From: Streptomyces sp. AA1529
Lineage (GTDB): Bacteria > Actinomycetota > Actinomycetes > Streptomycetales > Streptomycetaceae
Reading direction: 5' to 3'
DNA length: 64,000 bases
Assembly: GCF_000280905.1 (NCBI RefSeq)
Contig: NZ_ALAP01000048.1
Location: 84,615-148,614, forward strand
The number at the start of each line of letters is the position of its first letter. The first letter of the stretch is position 1. A program made the position numbers and the translations under genes. The notes beneath the pieces are model-generated. The model did no database searches, had not been told where the DNA came from, and saw nothing but the letters and a program-made list of their open reading frames with translations. Of this stretch, positions 43,669 through 51,998 are shown piece by piece.

Positions 43669-44067
43669 ATGTCAGAGCTTGGAGAGGTGCGCGATCAGTC
43701 ACAGGAGTGCGCCACGGCCGCGGTCTGTACCGAGCCGGAGAGCGCCGTCACCCGCGTCTTCCACGTGCTCGGCAAGCGGTGGACGGGGCTGATCCTGGCC
43801 GCCCTGATGAGCGGCCCCGGCCACTTCGCCGAGCTGCGCCGCGCCGTTCCGGGCATCAGCGAGCGGATGCTCTCCGACCGGCTGACCGAGCTGGCGACAC
43901 TCGGCCTGGTGTTCCGCTCCGTCGAGGAGGGCCCGCCGCTGCGGGTCAGCTACCGGCTCACCGACTCCGGGCACGCGCTGAAGCCCGCCATGGTCGAGCT
44001 CACCCGCTGGGCCGACGGCCATCTCCCCGCCTCCGCGGGGTCCTGTCCGGAGGCCTTCCGGCGCTGA
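43669..44067 (+). CDS. HxlR-family winged-helix regulator
   Basis: A 132-residue regulator. Family core: HVLGKRWTGLILAALMSGPGHFAELRR, PGISERMLSDRLTELATLGLV and YRLTDSGHAL. Cys14 and Cys20 in the N-terminus (QECATAAVCTE) are candidates for thiol-based quinone sensing, as in YodB. I choose the ATG at 43669; a GTG at 43648 is possible. It probably represses the divergent azoreductase gene. Confidence 0.9.
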   Translation: MSELGEVRDQSQECATAAVCTEPESAVTRVFHVLGKRWTGLILAALMSGPGHFAELRRAVPGISERMLSDRLTELATLGLVFRSVEEGPPLRVSYRLTDSGHALKPAMVELTRWADGHLPASAGSCPEAFRR

Positions 44068-44149
44068 GCGGGACAGCTCCCCCGCGGCCCGGCCGGCGCC
44101 GCGCGGAGCCCCTGCCCTCCGAGCCCTGCCCCCGGTCCTGCCCGCGTCG

Positions 44150-44182
44150 TGCCCGGGTCCTGCCCGGGTCCTGCCCGGGTCC
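44150..44182. repeat. 11-bp tandem repeat TGCCCGGGTCC x3
   Basis: Three perfect copies plus a partial fourth (TGCCCGAGG) in the gap between the HxlR gene and the J-domain gene. Confidence 0.9.
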
Positions 44183-44243
44183 TGCCCGAGGCGGAGGGCC
44201 TTCCGGCCACGGGGCGGCGCGCGGCGGTCGTAGGGTGGTCCCG

Positions 44244-45149
44244 ATGAACCCCAACTCCCCCGCCCAGGCGAGCGAAGATCCCCCCGCGAGCGGCGCCCCG
44301 GAGCCCCCTGCTTCCGGGGCGGAGGCCCCGGAGGCGAACCGGCCACCGGAGGCGAGCGCGGAGCCCGGCACCGAGCGCCTGGAGAAGGCGGTACGGGCCG
44401 CGGAGGCCGCGCTGATCGAGTACGAGATCGCGGTCGAGACGTTCCGCGTCGAGGTGGAGAACTTCTCGCGCCTGCACCACCAGCGGCTGGGCCCCGTCTA
44501 CGCGCGGCTCGACGAGCTGGAGGCGCAGATCGCGGAGACGATCGCGGCCCGCACCGGTGATCCCGAGGACATCCGGAAGGCCGATGCGGCACGCGGCGCC
44601 GTCCTGCCCATGCCCCAGGTCGAGGAGCTCTTCTTCGGCTGGATCGACTCGACCGGCATGCTCCCCGAGGCCCAGGCGATGCTCAACGAGCAGCCCGTCA
44701 GCCCACCGGGCCGGGTGCGGCCCAGCGAGGAGGCCCGCAAGGCCTACCGGGACCTGGTGCGCAAGGCCCACCCCGACCTCGCGCAGGACGACGCCGAGCG
44801 CGAGCGGCGGGAGGCGTTCCTCGTGCGGGTGAACAAGGCGTACGCGGACGGTGACGCCTCGGCGCTCGCCGCGCTCGCCGAGGAGTGGGAGGCGGGCCCG
44901 CTGCCCGGTCCCATGGCCGAACTGCTGCGCAGCGAGGAGCTGTACGCCCGGCTGGAGTGGCTGGCGCGGCGCAAGGAGATGCTCGCCGAGATGGCCGCGG
45001 AGCTGGAGGAGAGCGCCATCGGAGCCATGCTGAAGCTGGCACCCGACGACCCCGACGCGCTGCTGGACGAGATCGCCGAGCAACTGCTCGGACAGGTGGC
45101 CGAGCGCGAGCAGGAGCTCGCCCGGCTGACAGAGGGAGAGCAGGAATGA
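44244..45149 (+). CDS. J-domain (DnaJ-like) protein
   Basis: A 301-residue protein. Residues 1-42 are disordered Pro/Ala/Glu. A coiled coil (about 45-105) is followed by a J-like domain with HPD at 176-178 (ARKAYRDLVRKAHPDLAQDD), placed centrally rather than N-terminally. A helical C-terminal part (210-300) closes it. J domains stimulate DnaK ATPase, so a targeting cochaperone is likely. The TGA overlaps the next ATG (ATGA), coupling it to the rhodanese. Confidence 0.82.
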   Translation: MNPNSPAQASEDPPASGAPEPPASGAEAPEANRPPEASAEPGTERLEKAVRAAEAALIEYEIAVETFRVEVENFSRLHHQRLGPVYARLDELEAQIAETIAARTGDPEDIRKADAARGAVLPMPQVEELFFGWIDSTGMLPEAQAMLNEQPVSPPGRVRPSEEARKAYRDLVRKAHPDLAQDDAERERREAFLVRVNKAYADGDASALAALAEEWEAGPLPGPMAELLRSEELYARLEWLARRKEMLAEMAAELEESAIGAMLKLAPDDPDALLDEIAEQLLGQVAEREQELARLTEGEQE

Positions 45150-45493
45150 ACCCCGTTCCCGGGCAGGTACGGCAGACCGACGCCGCCTCCGTGCCGGCCG
45201 ACGCACTGCTGCTGGACGTCCGCGAGGACGACGAATGGGCCGCCGGACGCGCTCCCGGCGCGCTGCACATCCCGATGAGCGAGTTCGTCGCCCGGCAGGG
45301 CGAGCTGACCGAACGCCTCGGCGACGGCGGTCCGGTGTACGTCGTCTGCCGGGTCGGCGGCCGCTCGGCGCAGGTCGCGGGCTACCTCTCCCAGCAGGGC
45401 GTGGACGCGGTCAACGTCGACGGCGGGATGCTGGCCTGGCAGAGCGCGGGCCGTCCGCTGGAGGGGGACGCGGACCCGGCGTTCGTGCAGTGA
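45146..45493 (+). CDS. Single-domain rhodanese-like sulfurtransferase
   Basis: A 115-residue protein. The active-site loop CRVGGRS carries Cys68; LLLDVREDDEWAAGRAPGALHIP is the N-terminal signature. It transfers sulfane sulfur via a cysteine persulfide. The ATG overlaps the J-protein stop. It ends in tandem TGA TGA codons just before a TGCCG repeat. Confidence 0.92.
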   Translation: MNPVPGQVRQTDAASVPADALLLDVREDDEWAAGRAPGALHIPMSEFVARQGELTERLGDGGPVYVVCRVGGRSAQVAGYLSQQGVDAVNVDGGMLAWQSAGRPLEGDADPAFVQ

Positions 45494-45518
45494 TGACCCA
45501 CCGGTGACCCTCGCCGGG

Positions 45519-45558
45519 TGCCGTGCCGTGCCGTGCCGTGCCGTGCCGTGCCGTGCCG
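45519..45558. repeat. TGCCG x8 pentanucleotide repeat
   Basis: Eight perfect TGCCG units, 26 bases after the rhodanese stop, in the 272-base gap between that gene and the convergent paaE. Nothing else in the gap looks like a gene. Confidence 0.97.
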
Positions 45559-45765
45559 GGTTCGGGCGGCCTTGCGGGTCCGGGCAGCCGGTTGCCCGCT
45601 TCGGCTGTCGGCCGGTGCTCTTCGGCTCGCCCCGGTGGGCCCTTCGGTGCGGCCCGGGCGGCAGTCGGAGGCGGGGCGGCGGCGCGCCGTACCGCCCGGC
45701 CGCCGGTGCGTACCGTCGCGCCGGGCGGGCCCCGCGCTGGCCGGCGACGGTCCGCGAGGGAGGCG

Positions 45766-46836
45766 TCACGCGTCGAAGTCCACCTCCACCTCCTCCGTGA
45801 GGGGGTGGGACTGGCAGGCCAGGACATAGCCCACCGACAACTCCTCCTCCTCCAAGGCGAAGTTGCGGTCCATATGCACCTCACCGCCCAGCAGCCGGGC
45901 GCGGCAGGTGCCGCAGACCCCGCCCTTGCAGGCGTACGGGGCATCGGTCCGGTTCCGCAGCACCGCCTCCAGCAGGGTCTCGCCCTCCCGCACCGGCCAA
46001 CTGCCGCTGCGCCCGGCGAGGGTGGCGCGCACCGTGGCGGATCCGGGCACCGTCCGGGTGGGCGGCGGCGGAGCCGCAGCGGCCGCCTCCGCGTGGAAGA
46101 TCTCCTGGTGGACACGGTTCGCGGGCACTTCCAGTGTCCGCAGCGCCTTGGCCGCGCCCTCCACCAGCCCCAGCGGGCCGCACAGGAACCAGCCGTCGGT
46201 CTCCCGTACTCCGCGGTCGGACAGCAGCGCGGGCAGCAATGCGGTCAACCGCTCCTCGTCCAGCCGCCCGGAGGGCAGTCCGCTGTGCTGCTCCTCGCGG
46301 GAGAGTGCCGTCACCAGATGGAAGCGCCCGGGGTAGCGGTCCTTGAGGTCGGCCACTTCTTCCAGGAACATCGTGGAGTCCGTGCTGCGGTCGCTGCGTA
46401 TCAGGCAGAAGCGGGCCTCCGGCTCGCGTGCCAGCAGCGTGCCCGCGATGGACAGCACCGGGGTGATGCCGCTGCCGCCCACCACGGCGGCGAACCGGCC
46501 CGCACGGGGCTCCAGCACGAACCGGCCCATCGGCGGCAGGGCCTCGACGGCGCCGCCCGCGGTCAGCTCCTTGAGCGCGTACGTCGAGAACTCGCCGCCC
46601 TCCACCAGCCGGATACCCACCCGGAGCGTCTCGGGCCGGGGCGTCGCCGGGTCGCACAGCGAGTAGGTGCGGCGGATCTCCTCGCCCCGCTCGTTCATCC
46701 GCCGCAGGGTGAGGTGCTGGCCCGGGGTGTAGCCGAAGGTCTCCCGCAGTTCGGGCGGCACCTCGAGGGTGAGTGCGGCCGCGTCGTCGGTCAGCGGCTC
46801 GACCGAACGGACACGCAGCGGGTGGAAGGCGGGCAC
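45766..46836 (-). CDS. paaE: Phenylacetyl-CoA epoxidase subunit PaaE (reductase)
   Basis: A 356-residue electron-transfer subunit. The FAD/NADPH reductase part (about 1-245) has GQHLTLR, RRTYSLC and GGSGITPVLSI; the plant-type 2Fe-2S ferredoxin has cysteines 303, 308, 311 and 341 (CKGGVCGTC..C). It delivers electrons from NADPH to the PaaA di-iron site. The GTG start at 46836 has GGAGG with 7-base spacing and lies 2 bases after the paaD stop. Confidence 0.95.
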   Translation of the reverse strand: MPAFHPLRVRSVEPLTDDAAALTLEVPPELRETFGYTPGQHLTLRRMNERGEEIRRTYSLCDPATPRPETLRVGIRLVEGGEFSTYALKELTAGGAVEALPPMGRFVLEPRAGRFAAVVGGSGITPVLSIAGTLLAREPEARFCLIRSDRSTDSTMFLEEVADLKDRYPGRFHLVTALSREEQHSGLPSGRLDEERLTALLPALLSDRGVRETDGWFLCGPLGLVEGAAKALRTLEVPANRVHQEIFHAEAAAAAPPPPTRTVPGSATVRATLAGRSGSWPVREGETLLEAVLRNRTDAPYACKGGVCGTCRARLLGGEVHMDRNFALEEEELSVGYVLACQSHPLTEEVEVDFDA

Positions 46837-46838
46837 CC

Positions 46839-47390
46839 TCACACCTCCTTGAAGTGGTCGAACGGCTCCTGGCATGCGGTGCAGCGCCGCAGCGCCTTGC
46901 AGGCCGTGGATGAGAACCGGCTGAGCAGCTCCGTGTCGGCCGCGCCGCAGTGCGGGCAGCGGACCGGCTCCGCAGCGGGGGGCCGCGCGGGTTCCGCCGT
47001 GTGCCGGGTGGGGGAGAGGCCGACCAGGACCGGCTCCGGGTCGGCGCTGCGGGCCCCGGCGCGGGGTGGGGCGATGCCGTGCTCGGCGAGCTTGCGGCGG
47101 CCCTCCGCGCTGATGTCGTCACTCGACCAGGGCGGCACCAGCACTGTGCGGACCTCGACCTGGGCGGCACCGGCTGCCCGCAGCACCTGTTCGATGTCCG
47201 CGGCCATCGCCTCGACCGCCGGGCAGCCGGTGTAGGTCGGGGTCAGCTCGACCAGCACGTGCCCCGGCTCCGGCTCCTCCACCCGGCGCAGCACGCCCAG
47301 TTCGGCCAGGGTGAGCACCGGCAGCTCCGGATCGGGGACCGCTCCGGCCAGCGCGGCGAAGGAGTCCGGCCGGGCCGAGGCGGTCACCAT
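46839..47390 (-). CDS. paaD: PaaD, iron-sulfur assembly-like subunit of the epoxidase operon
   Basis: A 183-residue DUF59/MIP18-type protein: VPDPELPVLTLAELGVL, LTPTYTGCPAVEAM and VPPWSSDDIS. A C-terminal zinc-binding-like part has CPHC, CTAC and a further Cys. PaaD is needed for maturation of the epoxidase. The ATG at 47390 overlaps the paaC stop. Confidence 0.94.
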   Translation of the reverse strand: MVTASARPDSFAALAGAVPDPELPVLTLAELGVLRRVEEPEPGHVLVELTPTYTGCPAVEAMAADIEQVLRAAGAAQVEVRTVLVPPWSSDDISAEGRRKLAEHGIAPPRAGARSADPEPVLVGLSPTRHTAEPARPPAAEPVRCPHCGAADTELLSRFSSTACKALRRCTACQEPFDHFKEV

Positions 47391-48106
47391 GCCGCCCCCG
47401 GATGGCTGCGGTGCAGATGCTGCATCTCGGCCAGCAGCGGTCCGAACGGCTCGGTGTGCAGCCCCTGGCGGCCCGCACCGGCCGACCAGGCACCCTCGCT
47501 CGGGCCCTCCGGGACGGTGAGTCCGGCGCGGGCGAAGACATCGCCGATGGCGGCGTGCCACTCCTCCGCCAGCGCCGGCCAGTCCACCTCCAGCCCTTCG
47601 ACCGGCTGGAGGAGTTCGCCCGTGTACCGCCACAGTGTGTCGGCGGCGCGCTGGGTGCGGGCGTGGCTCTCCTCGGTGCCGTCGCCCAGCCGCAGCGTCC
47701 ACTGCTCGGCGTGGTCGCGGTGGTAGGCCGTCTCCCGGACGGCCTTGGCCGCCAGCGGAAGCACCGGGGACAGCCGGGCGAAGAGCGGCTGCTGGTAGGT
47801 GGAGAAGAAGAGCTGCCGGACGATGGTGTGGGCGAAGTCGCCGTTGGGCTGCTCGGTCAACTGGCAGTTGCGGAAGGCGCGTTCCTCCCGGAGGAAGGCG
47901 ATCTCGTCCTCGCTGCCGAGGGTGTCGGAGAGTCCGGCGTAGAGGGCGCGGGCCTGGCCCAGCAGGTCCAGCGCGATGTTGGCCAGCGCCACCTCCTCCT
48001 CCAGGACCGGGGCGTGTCCGGCCCACTCGCCGAGGCGGTGGGAGAGGATCAGTGCGTCGTCGCCCAGCGGGAGGGTGGCCAGGGCCGGGGGTGCGGGGGC
48101 GGTCAC
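47384..48106 (-). CDS. paaC: Phenylacetyl-CoA epoxidase subunit PaaC
   Basis: A 240-residue ferritin-like structural subunit that pairs with PaaA. It shows LSHRLGEWAGHAPVLEEEVALANIALDLLGQARALY and ETAYHRDHAEQWTLRLGDGTEESH, diagnostic of PaaC. The GTG start at 48106 overlaps the paaB stop, and its own stop overlaps the paaD ATG. Confidence 0.95.
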   Translation of the reverse strand: MTAPAPPALATLPLGDDALILSHRLGEWAGHAPVLEEEVALANIALDLLGQARALYAGLSDTLGSEDEIAFLREERAFRNCQLTEQPNGDFAHTIVRQLFFSTYQQPLFARLSPVLPLAAKAVRETAYHRDHAEQWTLRLGDGTEESHARTQRAADTLWRYTGELLQPVEGLEVDWPALAEEWHAAIGDVFARAGLTVPEGPSEGAWSAGAGRQGLHTEPFGPLLAEMQHLHRSHPGAAW

Positions 48107-48387
48107 AGGTTCCGCACCCCCTCGGGCACCTCGTAGAAGGTCGGATGACGGTAGGGCTTGTCGGCGGCGGGTGCGAAGAAGGGGTCTTTCTCGTCGGGCG
48201 AGGACGCGGTGATCTCGTGGGACGGCACCACCCACAGGGAGACGCCCTCGGAGCGGCGGGTGAACAGGTCCCGCGCGTTGCGGAGCGCCATCTCGGCGTC
48301 CGGAGCGTGCAGGCTGCCCGCGTGGGTGTGCGAGAGGCCGCGCCTGCTGCGGACGAAGACCTCCCACAGGGGCCATTCGGCGCTCAT
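48103..48387 (-). CDS. paaB: Phenylacetyl-CoA epoxidase subunit PaaB
   Basis: A 94-residue small subunit, typical length. EWPLWEVFVRSRRGLSHTHAGSLHAPD and ALRNARDLFTRR are the family signature. It bridges PaaAC heterodimers in the complex. ATG start overlaps the paaA stop (ATGA). Confidence 0.96.
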   Translation of the reverse strand: MSAEWPLWEVFVRSRRGLSHTHAGSLHAPDAEMALRNARDLFTRRSEGVSLWVVPSHEITASSPDEKDPFFAPAADKPYRHPTFYEVPEGVRNL

Positions 48388-49589
48388 GCCCGGCTCCTCG
48401 CGTCACGGGTGGTGGACGGTGCGTCCGCGCCGTCCGGTGCGGTGTCCGGCTGTGCCGGGCCGGTGGCCGCCTGCTCGGCCCGGTGGCCGGCCCGGTCCGC
48501 TGCGGTGGCCTCCGCGGCATGTGCGGCCGCGTGCTCGGCGGTGTTCCCGACGGTGTTCCCGGCGGTGTTCCCGGCGGCGTGCTTGGCGGCGTGTGCCGCT
48601 GCCGCCTCCCGCACCCAGGTGCCGTTCTCGTGCGCCGCTCGGCGACGGTCGAGCCGCTGCTCGTTGCAGGGGCCGTTGCCCTTGAGCACCTCGCGGAACT
48701 CCTGCCAGTCGATGGTGCCGAAGTCCCAGTGGCCGCGCTCCTCGTTCCAGCGCAGGTCGGGGTCGGGCAGGGTCACGCCCAGCGCCTCGGCCTGGGGCAC
48801 GCAGATGTCCACGAAGCGCTGCCGCAGCTCGTCGTTGGAGTGCCGCTTGATCTTCCAGGCCATGGACTGCGCGCTGTGCGACGACTCGTCGTCCGGCGGG
48901 CCGAACATCATCAGTGAGGGCCACCACCAGCGGTCCACCGCGTCCTGCGCCATCGCACGCTGGGCCTCGGTGCCGCGGGTCAGGGCCAGCAGCAGCTCGT
49001 AGCCCTGGCGCTGGTGGAAGGACTCCTCCTTGCAGATGCGCACCATGGCGCGGGCATAGGGGCCGTACGAGCAGCGGCACAGCGGTACCTGGTTGGTGAT
49101 GGCCGCGCCGTCCACCAGCCAGCCGATCGCGCCGATGTCCGCCCAGGTGAGCGTGGGGTAGTTGAAGATCGAGGAGTACTTCTGGCGGCCCGCGTGCAGT
49201 TTGTCGAGCAGTTCGTCGCGGCTCGTGCCCAGCGTCTCGGCGGCGCCGTAGAGGTACAGGCCGTGGCCCGCCTCGTCCTGCACCTTGGCCATCAGGATCG
49301 CCTTGCGGCGCAGCGAGGGCGCGCGGGTGATCCAGTTGGCCTCCGGCTGCATGCCGATGATCTCGGAGTGCGCGTGCTGGGCGATCTGGCGCACGAGGGT
49401 GGAGCGGTAGGTGTCCGGCATCCAGTCCCGCGGCTCGATGCGCTCGTCGGCGGCGACCGCGGCGTCGAAGGCGGCCTGCGCTGCCTGCGTTGCCTGCGCG
49501 GCCTCGGCCGTCGGCCCGGTACCGGCGCCGTCCGGCTGCCCGTCCGCTCCCGTCGCGCGGCCGCGCGACGGCGATGTCACCGGTGTCAT
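48384..49589 (-). CDS. paaA: Phenylacetyl-CoA epoxidase catalytic subunit PaaA
   Basis: A 401-residue di-iron monooxygenase that epoxidises the ring of phenylacetyl-CoA. Metal-ligand regions QDEAGHG and KEESFHQRQGYE, plus WMPDTYR near the start of the core, are all intact. It is longer than the usual 310-330 residues: an Ala/Thr/Gln-rich N-terminal extension (about 1-50) and a C-terminal tail of about 75 residues built of AGNT/AEHAAAHAAE-like units. First gene of the operon; ATG at 49589. Confidence 0.95.
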   Translation of the reverse strand: MTPVTSPSRGRATGADGQPDGAGTGPTAEAAQATQAAQAAFDAAVAADERIEPRDWMPDTYRSTLVRQIAQHAHSEIIGMQPEANWITRAPSLRRKAILMAKVQDEAGHGLYLYGAAETLGTSRDELLDKLHAGRQKYSSIFNYPTLTWADIGAIGWLVDGAAITNQVPLCRCSYGPYARAMVRICKEESFHQRQGYELLLALTRGTEAQRAMAQDAVDRWWWPSLMMFGPPDDESSHSAQSMAWKIKRHSNDELRQRFVDICVPQAEALGVTLPDPDLRWNEERGHWDFGTIDWQEFREVLKGNGPCNEQRLDRRRAAHENGTWVREAAAAHAAKHAAGNTAGNTVGNTAEHAAAHAAEATAADRAGHRAEQAATGPAQPDTAPDGADAPSTTRDARSRA

Positions 49590-49619
49590 AGAGCCCCCTG
49601 ATCCCTCGGTTTCCAGCCG

Positions 49620-49637
49620 ACCGACCGATCGTTCGGT
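49620..49637 (-). promoter_or_regulatory. TetR-type (PaaR-like) operator upstream of paaA
   Basis: An 18-bp near-perfect palindrome, ACCGACCGA and TCGTTCGGT, one mismatch between arms, 31 bases before the paaA ATG. This matches the style of PaaR operators in TetR-regulated phenylacetate operons. No TetR gene is in the window. Confidence 0.65.
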
Positions 49638-49785
49638 TCAAGGATGAGTGCGGGCCGGGGGGCTGTCAAGAGCGAATGCCGCCGACCGGCGGGGCCGAGC
49701 GGCTCCGTCCCAGTACCCTCTGAGAGTCTCTGAGGCGGAGCAGCCCGGTCATGGGCATGAAGAACATGGGGAGCAGGGGTAGGGG

Positions 49786-50460
49786 ATGGAGCCAGCGGCG
49801 CACCAGGCGCCCGGGGGGGAAGGCATGCGCGGGATCGCCGCGCTCTCGCTGCCCGCGCGGATCTTCGTCGCGATAGCCGTGGCCGTCGTCACGGTCGGAA
49901 TCGCGTTCCACGTGGCGATGGTCTTCCTGCAGACAGCCCCGGACAACACGATCAGCAAGCGGCACGGCGAACTCGTCGACTCCTACGTCTACCCGGAGTT
50001 CGAGCGCAACTGGAAACTGTTCGCGCCCAACCCCCTCCAGCAGAACGTCGCCGTGCACGCCCGCGCCACCGTCGCCAAGGACGGCACCACGGAGACCACC
50101 GGCTGGGTCGACCTGAGCGCCATGGACGGCGCGGCCATCCACGGCAACCCGGCCCCCAGCCATACCCAGCAGAACGAACTGCGCCGCGCCTGGGAGTTCT
50201 ACGTCGACAACCACGACGACAAGGGCAAGCCCGTCGGGCTCCGCGGCGCGCTCTCCGAGCAGTACGTCAAGCGCATCGTGATGCGGCGCTTCGGCCCCGA
50301 ACTCAACGGCGGCAGCGTCGAGCGCATCCAGGTGCGCTCCGCCGTCACCCCGGTCGCCCCGCCCGACTGGAGCGACGAGCGCACCGAGGTGAAGACCAGG
50401 TACACCGTGCAGCCCTGGTGGCACGTCACCAGTGCCGACCTGCCGGGAGGCGGCAAGTGA
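49786..50460 (+). CDS. DUF5819 family membrane protein
   Basis: A 224-residue protein with one membrane helix (about 24-48) and an extracytoplasmic domain with the family core YPEFERNWKLFAPNPLQQN, VDLSAMDG and QNELRRAW. Conserved in Streptomyces directly upstream of an HTTM-domain gene, with which it overlaps by 4 bases (GTGA). I keep the ATG at 49786; an in-frame ATG at 49825 with GGGGGAAGG is an alternative. Function unknown. Confidence 0.85.
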   Translation: MEPAAHQAPGGEGMRGIAALSLPARIFVAIAVAVVTVGIAFHVAMVFLQTAPDNTISKRHGELVDSYVYPEFERNWKLFAPNPLQQNVAVHARATVAKDGTTETTGWVDLSAMDGAAIHGNPAPSHTQQNELRRAWEFYVDNHDDKGKPVGLRGALSEQYVKRIVMRRFGPELNGGSVERIQVRSAVTPVAPPDWSDERTEVKTRYTVQPWWHVTSADLPGGGK

Positions 50461-51893
50461 GCGACCAGGGGCGGTACATGGGGGTGCACGGCCTGCGCGT
50501 GCGGATCGAACGGTGCGTCTCGCGCGGACTGACCCGGATCACCGCGCAGGCGCTCGGCCCCTACCAGACGGCGATCGTCCGGATCGGGTTCGGCGCGGCG
50601 TGGTTCTTCTTCCTGCTGCGCGAGTGGCCGCACCGGCAGGAGCTCTACGGGCCGGACAGCCCCTGGTCGTGGGGACTGGCCGAGCGGCTCATCGAGACCA
50701 ACGACGCCTTCTCGGTCCTGATGTGGTCCAGCAGCGACAACTGGTTCCAACTCGTCTACGTCGTCGCCCTGGCCGCGGCCGCCGCCGTGCTGCTCGGCTG
50801 GCACACCCGGGCGGCCACCGTGCTGTTCATGGTCGGGGTGCTCTCGCTGCAGAACCGCAGCGTCTTCATGGGGGACGGCGGCGACAACATCATCCATCTG
50901 ATGTCGATGTATCTCGTCTTCACCCGCTGCGCGCAGGTGTGGTCCCTGGACGCCCGCCGCGCGGCCCGCGCCCGGCGGCGCCCGGAGGCCGCGGCGGCAC
51001 ACCCGCGGGATCTCCGGGCCGCGGATCCGGGAGCGCACGCAGGGGCGCCGGCCGGTGACCTGTCGGCCGGTGACCTGTCGGCCGGTGACCTGTCGGCCGG
51101 CGGGTCGTCGTCCGATGAGACCGCCGGAGCCGCCGCCGGAACCGCCGCCGGAACCGGGGCACGTCCGGCCGGGGCGGACGCCGGGGTCGGCGGCGTGGTG
51201 CTGTGGACCGTGTTCGGCGCGGTGCTGCTGGGCAGCACCGTCGCGGGCGGGTTCACCGTCGGCTGGGCCCTCTTCTACTGGGGGCTGTGGGCCGTGCACG
51301 GACTGTGGTGGTCCGTGCAGCGGGCCGCCGCGCGCGGCGGTGCGGCGGTACGCGAGATGCGCGACGTGTGCGACATCCTCGCCAACCTGGTGCACAACGG
51401 CGTGCTGCTCGTCATCATGATCGAGGTCTGCCTGGTCTACTCGACGGCCGGCTGGTTCAAGATCCAAGGCACTCGCTGGCAGGACGGTACGGCCGTCTAC
51501 TACCCGATGAACCTGGACTACTTCACGCCCTGGCCCGATCTGAGCCACCTGCTGGCCGCCAACGGTGTCATGGTCTTCCTGGTCACCTACGGCACCGTCG
51601 CCACCCAGGTCGCCTTCCCGTTCACCCTCCTCAACCGGCGCGCGAAGAACGTCCTGCTGGCCTTCATGATCGCGGAGCACGTCAGCATCGCCGTGCTGCT
51701 CGGGCTGCCGTTCTTCTCGCTGGCGATGATCGCCGCCGACGCCGTCTTCCTGCCGACCGTCTTCCTGATCTGGCTCGGCCGGAGCACGACCGCACTGGGC
51801 GGCCGAGCACGGGGCCTGCTGCCGGGCCGCGGCCGCCGAGCGCCCCAGCCGGACCCGGAACCCGCGGCGGAGGCCCCGAAGGTGTCCGTCTGA
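50457..51893 (+). CDS. HTTM-domain polytopic membrane protein
   Basis: A 478-residue protein with a vitamin K-dependent carboxylase-like HTTM domain: four helices before residue 165 and more after 235. Motifs are ALGPYQTAIVRIGFGAAWF, FMGDGGDNIIHLMSMYLVFTRCAQVWSLD and YSTAGWFKIQGTRWQDGTAVYY. A cytoplasmic loop (about 165-240) holds GDLSA three times, encoded by a perfect 15-bp triplication. The GTG start overlaps the DUF5819 stop. No vitamin K chemistry is implied; role unknown. Confidence 0.87.
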   Translation: MSDQGRYMGVHGLRVRIERCVSRGLTRITAQALGPYQTAIVRIGFGAAWFFFLLREWPHRQELYGPDSPWSWGLAERLIETNDAFSVLMWSSSDNWFQLVYVVALAAAAAVLLGWHTRAATVLFMVGVLSLQNRSVFMGDGGDNIIHLMSMYLVFTRCAQVWSLDARRAARARRRPEAAAAHPRDLRAADPGAHAGAPAGDLSAGDLSAGDLSAGGSSSDETAGAAAGTAAGTGARPAGADAGVGGVVLWTVFGAVLLGSTVAGGFTVGWALFYWGLWAVHGLWWSVQRAAARGGAAVREMRDVCDILANLVHNGVLLVIMIEVCLVYSTAGWFKIQGTRWQDGTAVYYPMNLDYFTPWPDLSHLLAANGVMVFLVTYGTVATQVAFPFTLLNRRAKNVLLAFMIAEHVSIAVLLGLPFFSLAMIAADAVFLPTVFLIWLGRSTTALGGRARGLLPGRGRRAPQPDPEPAAEAPKVSV

Positions 51894-51998
51894 GAGTCTG
51901 GACCGTCCCCGGGGCCCGGGTCACGGGCCCGGGGGCGCCGTCTGCCGGAGCGCCGGAGTCCGGACGCGTGGTCCGGGGCGCCGCGTAGGGTGGACCGG

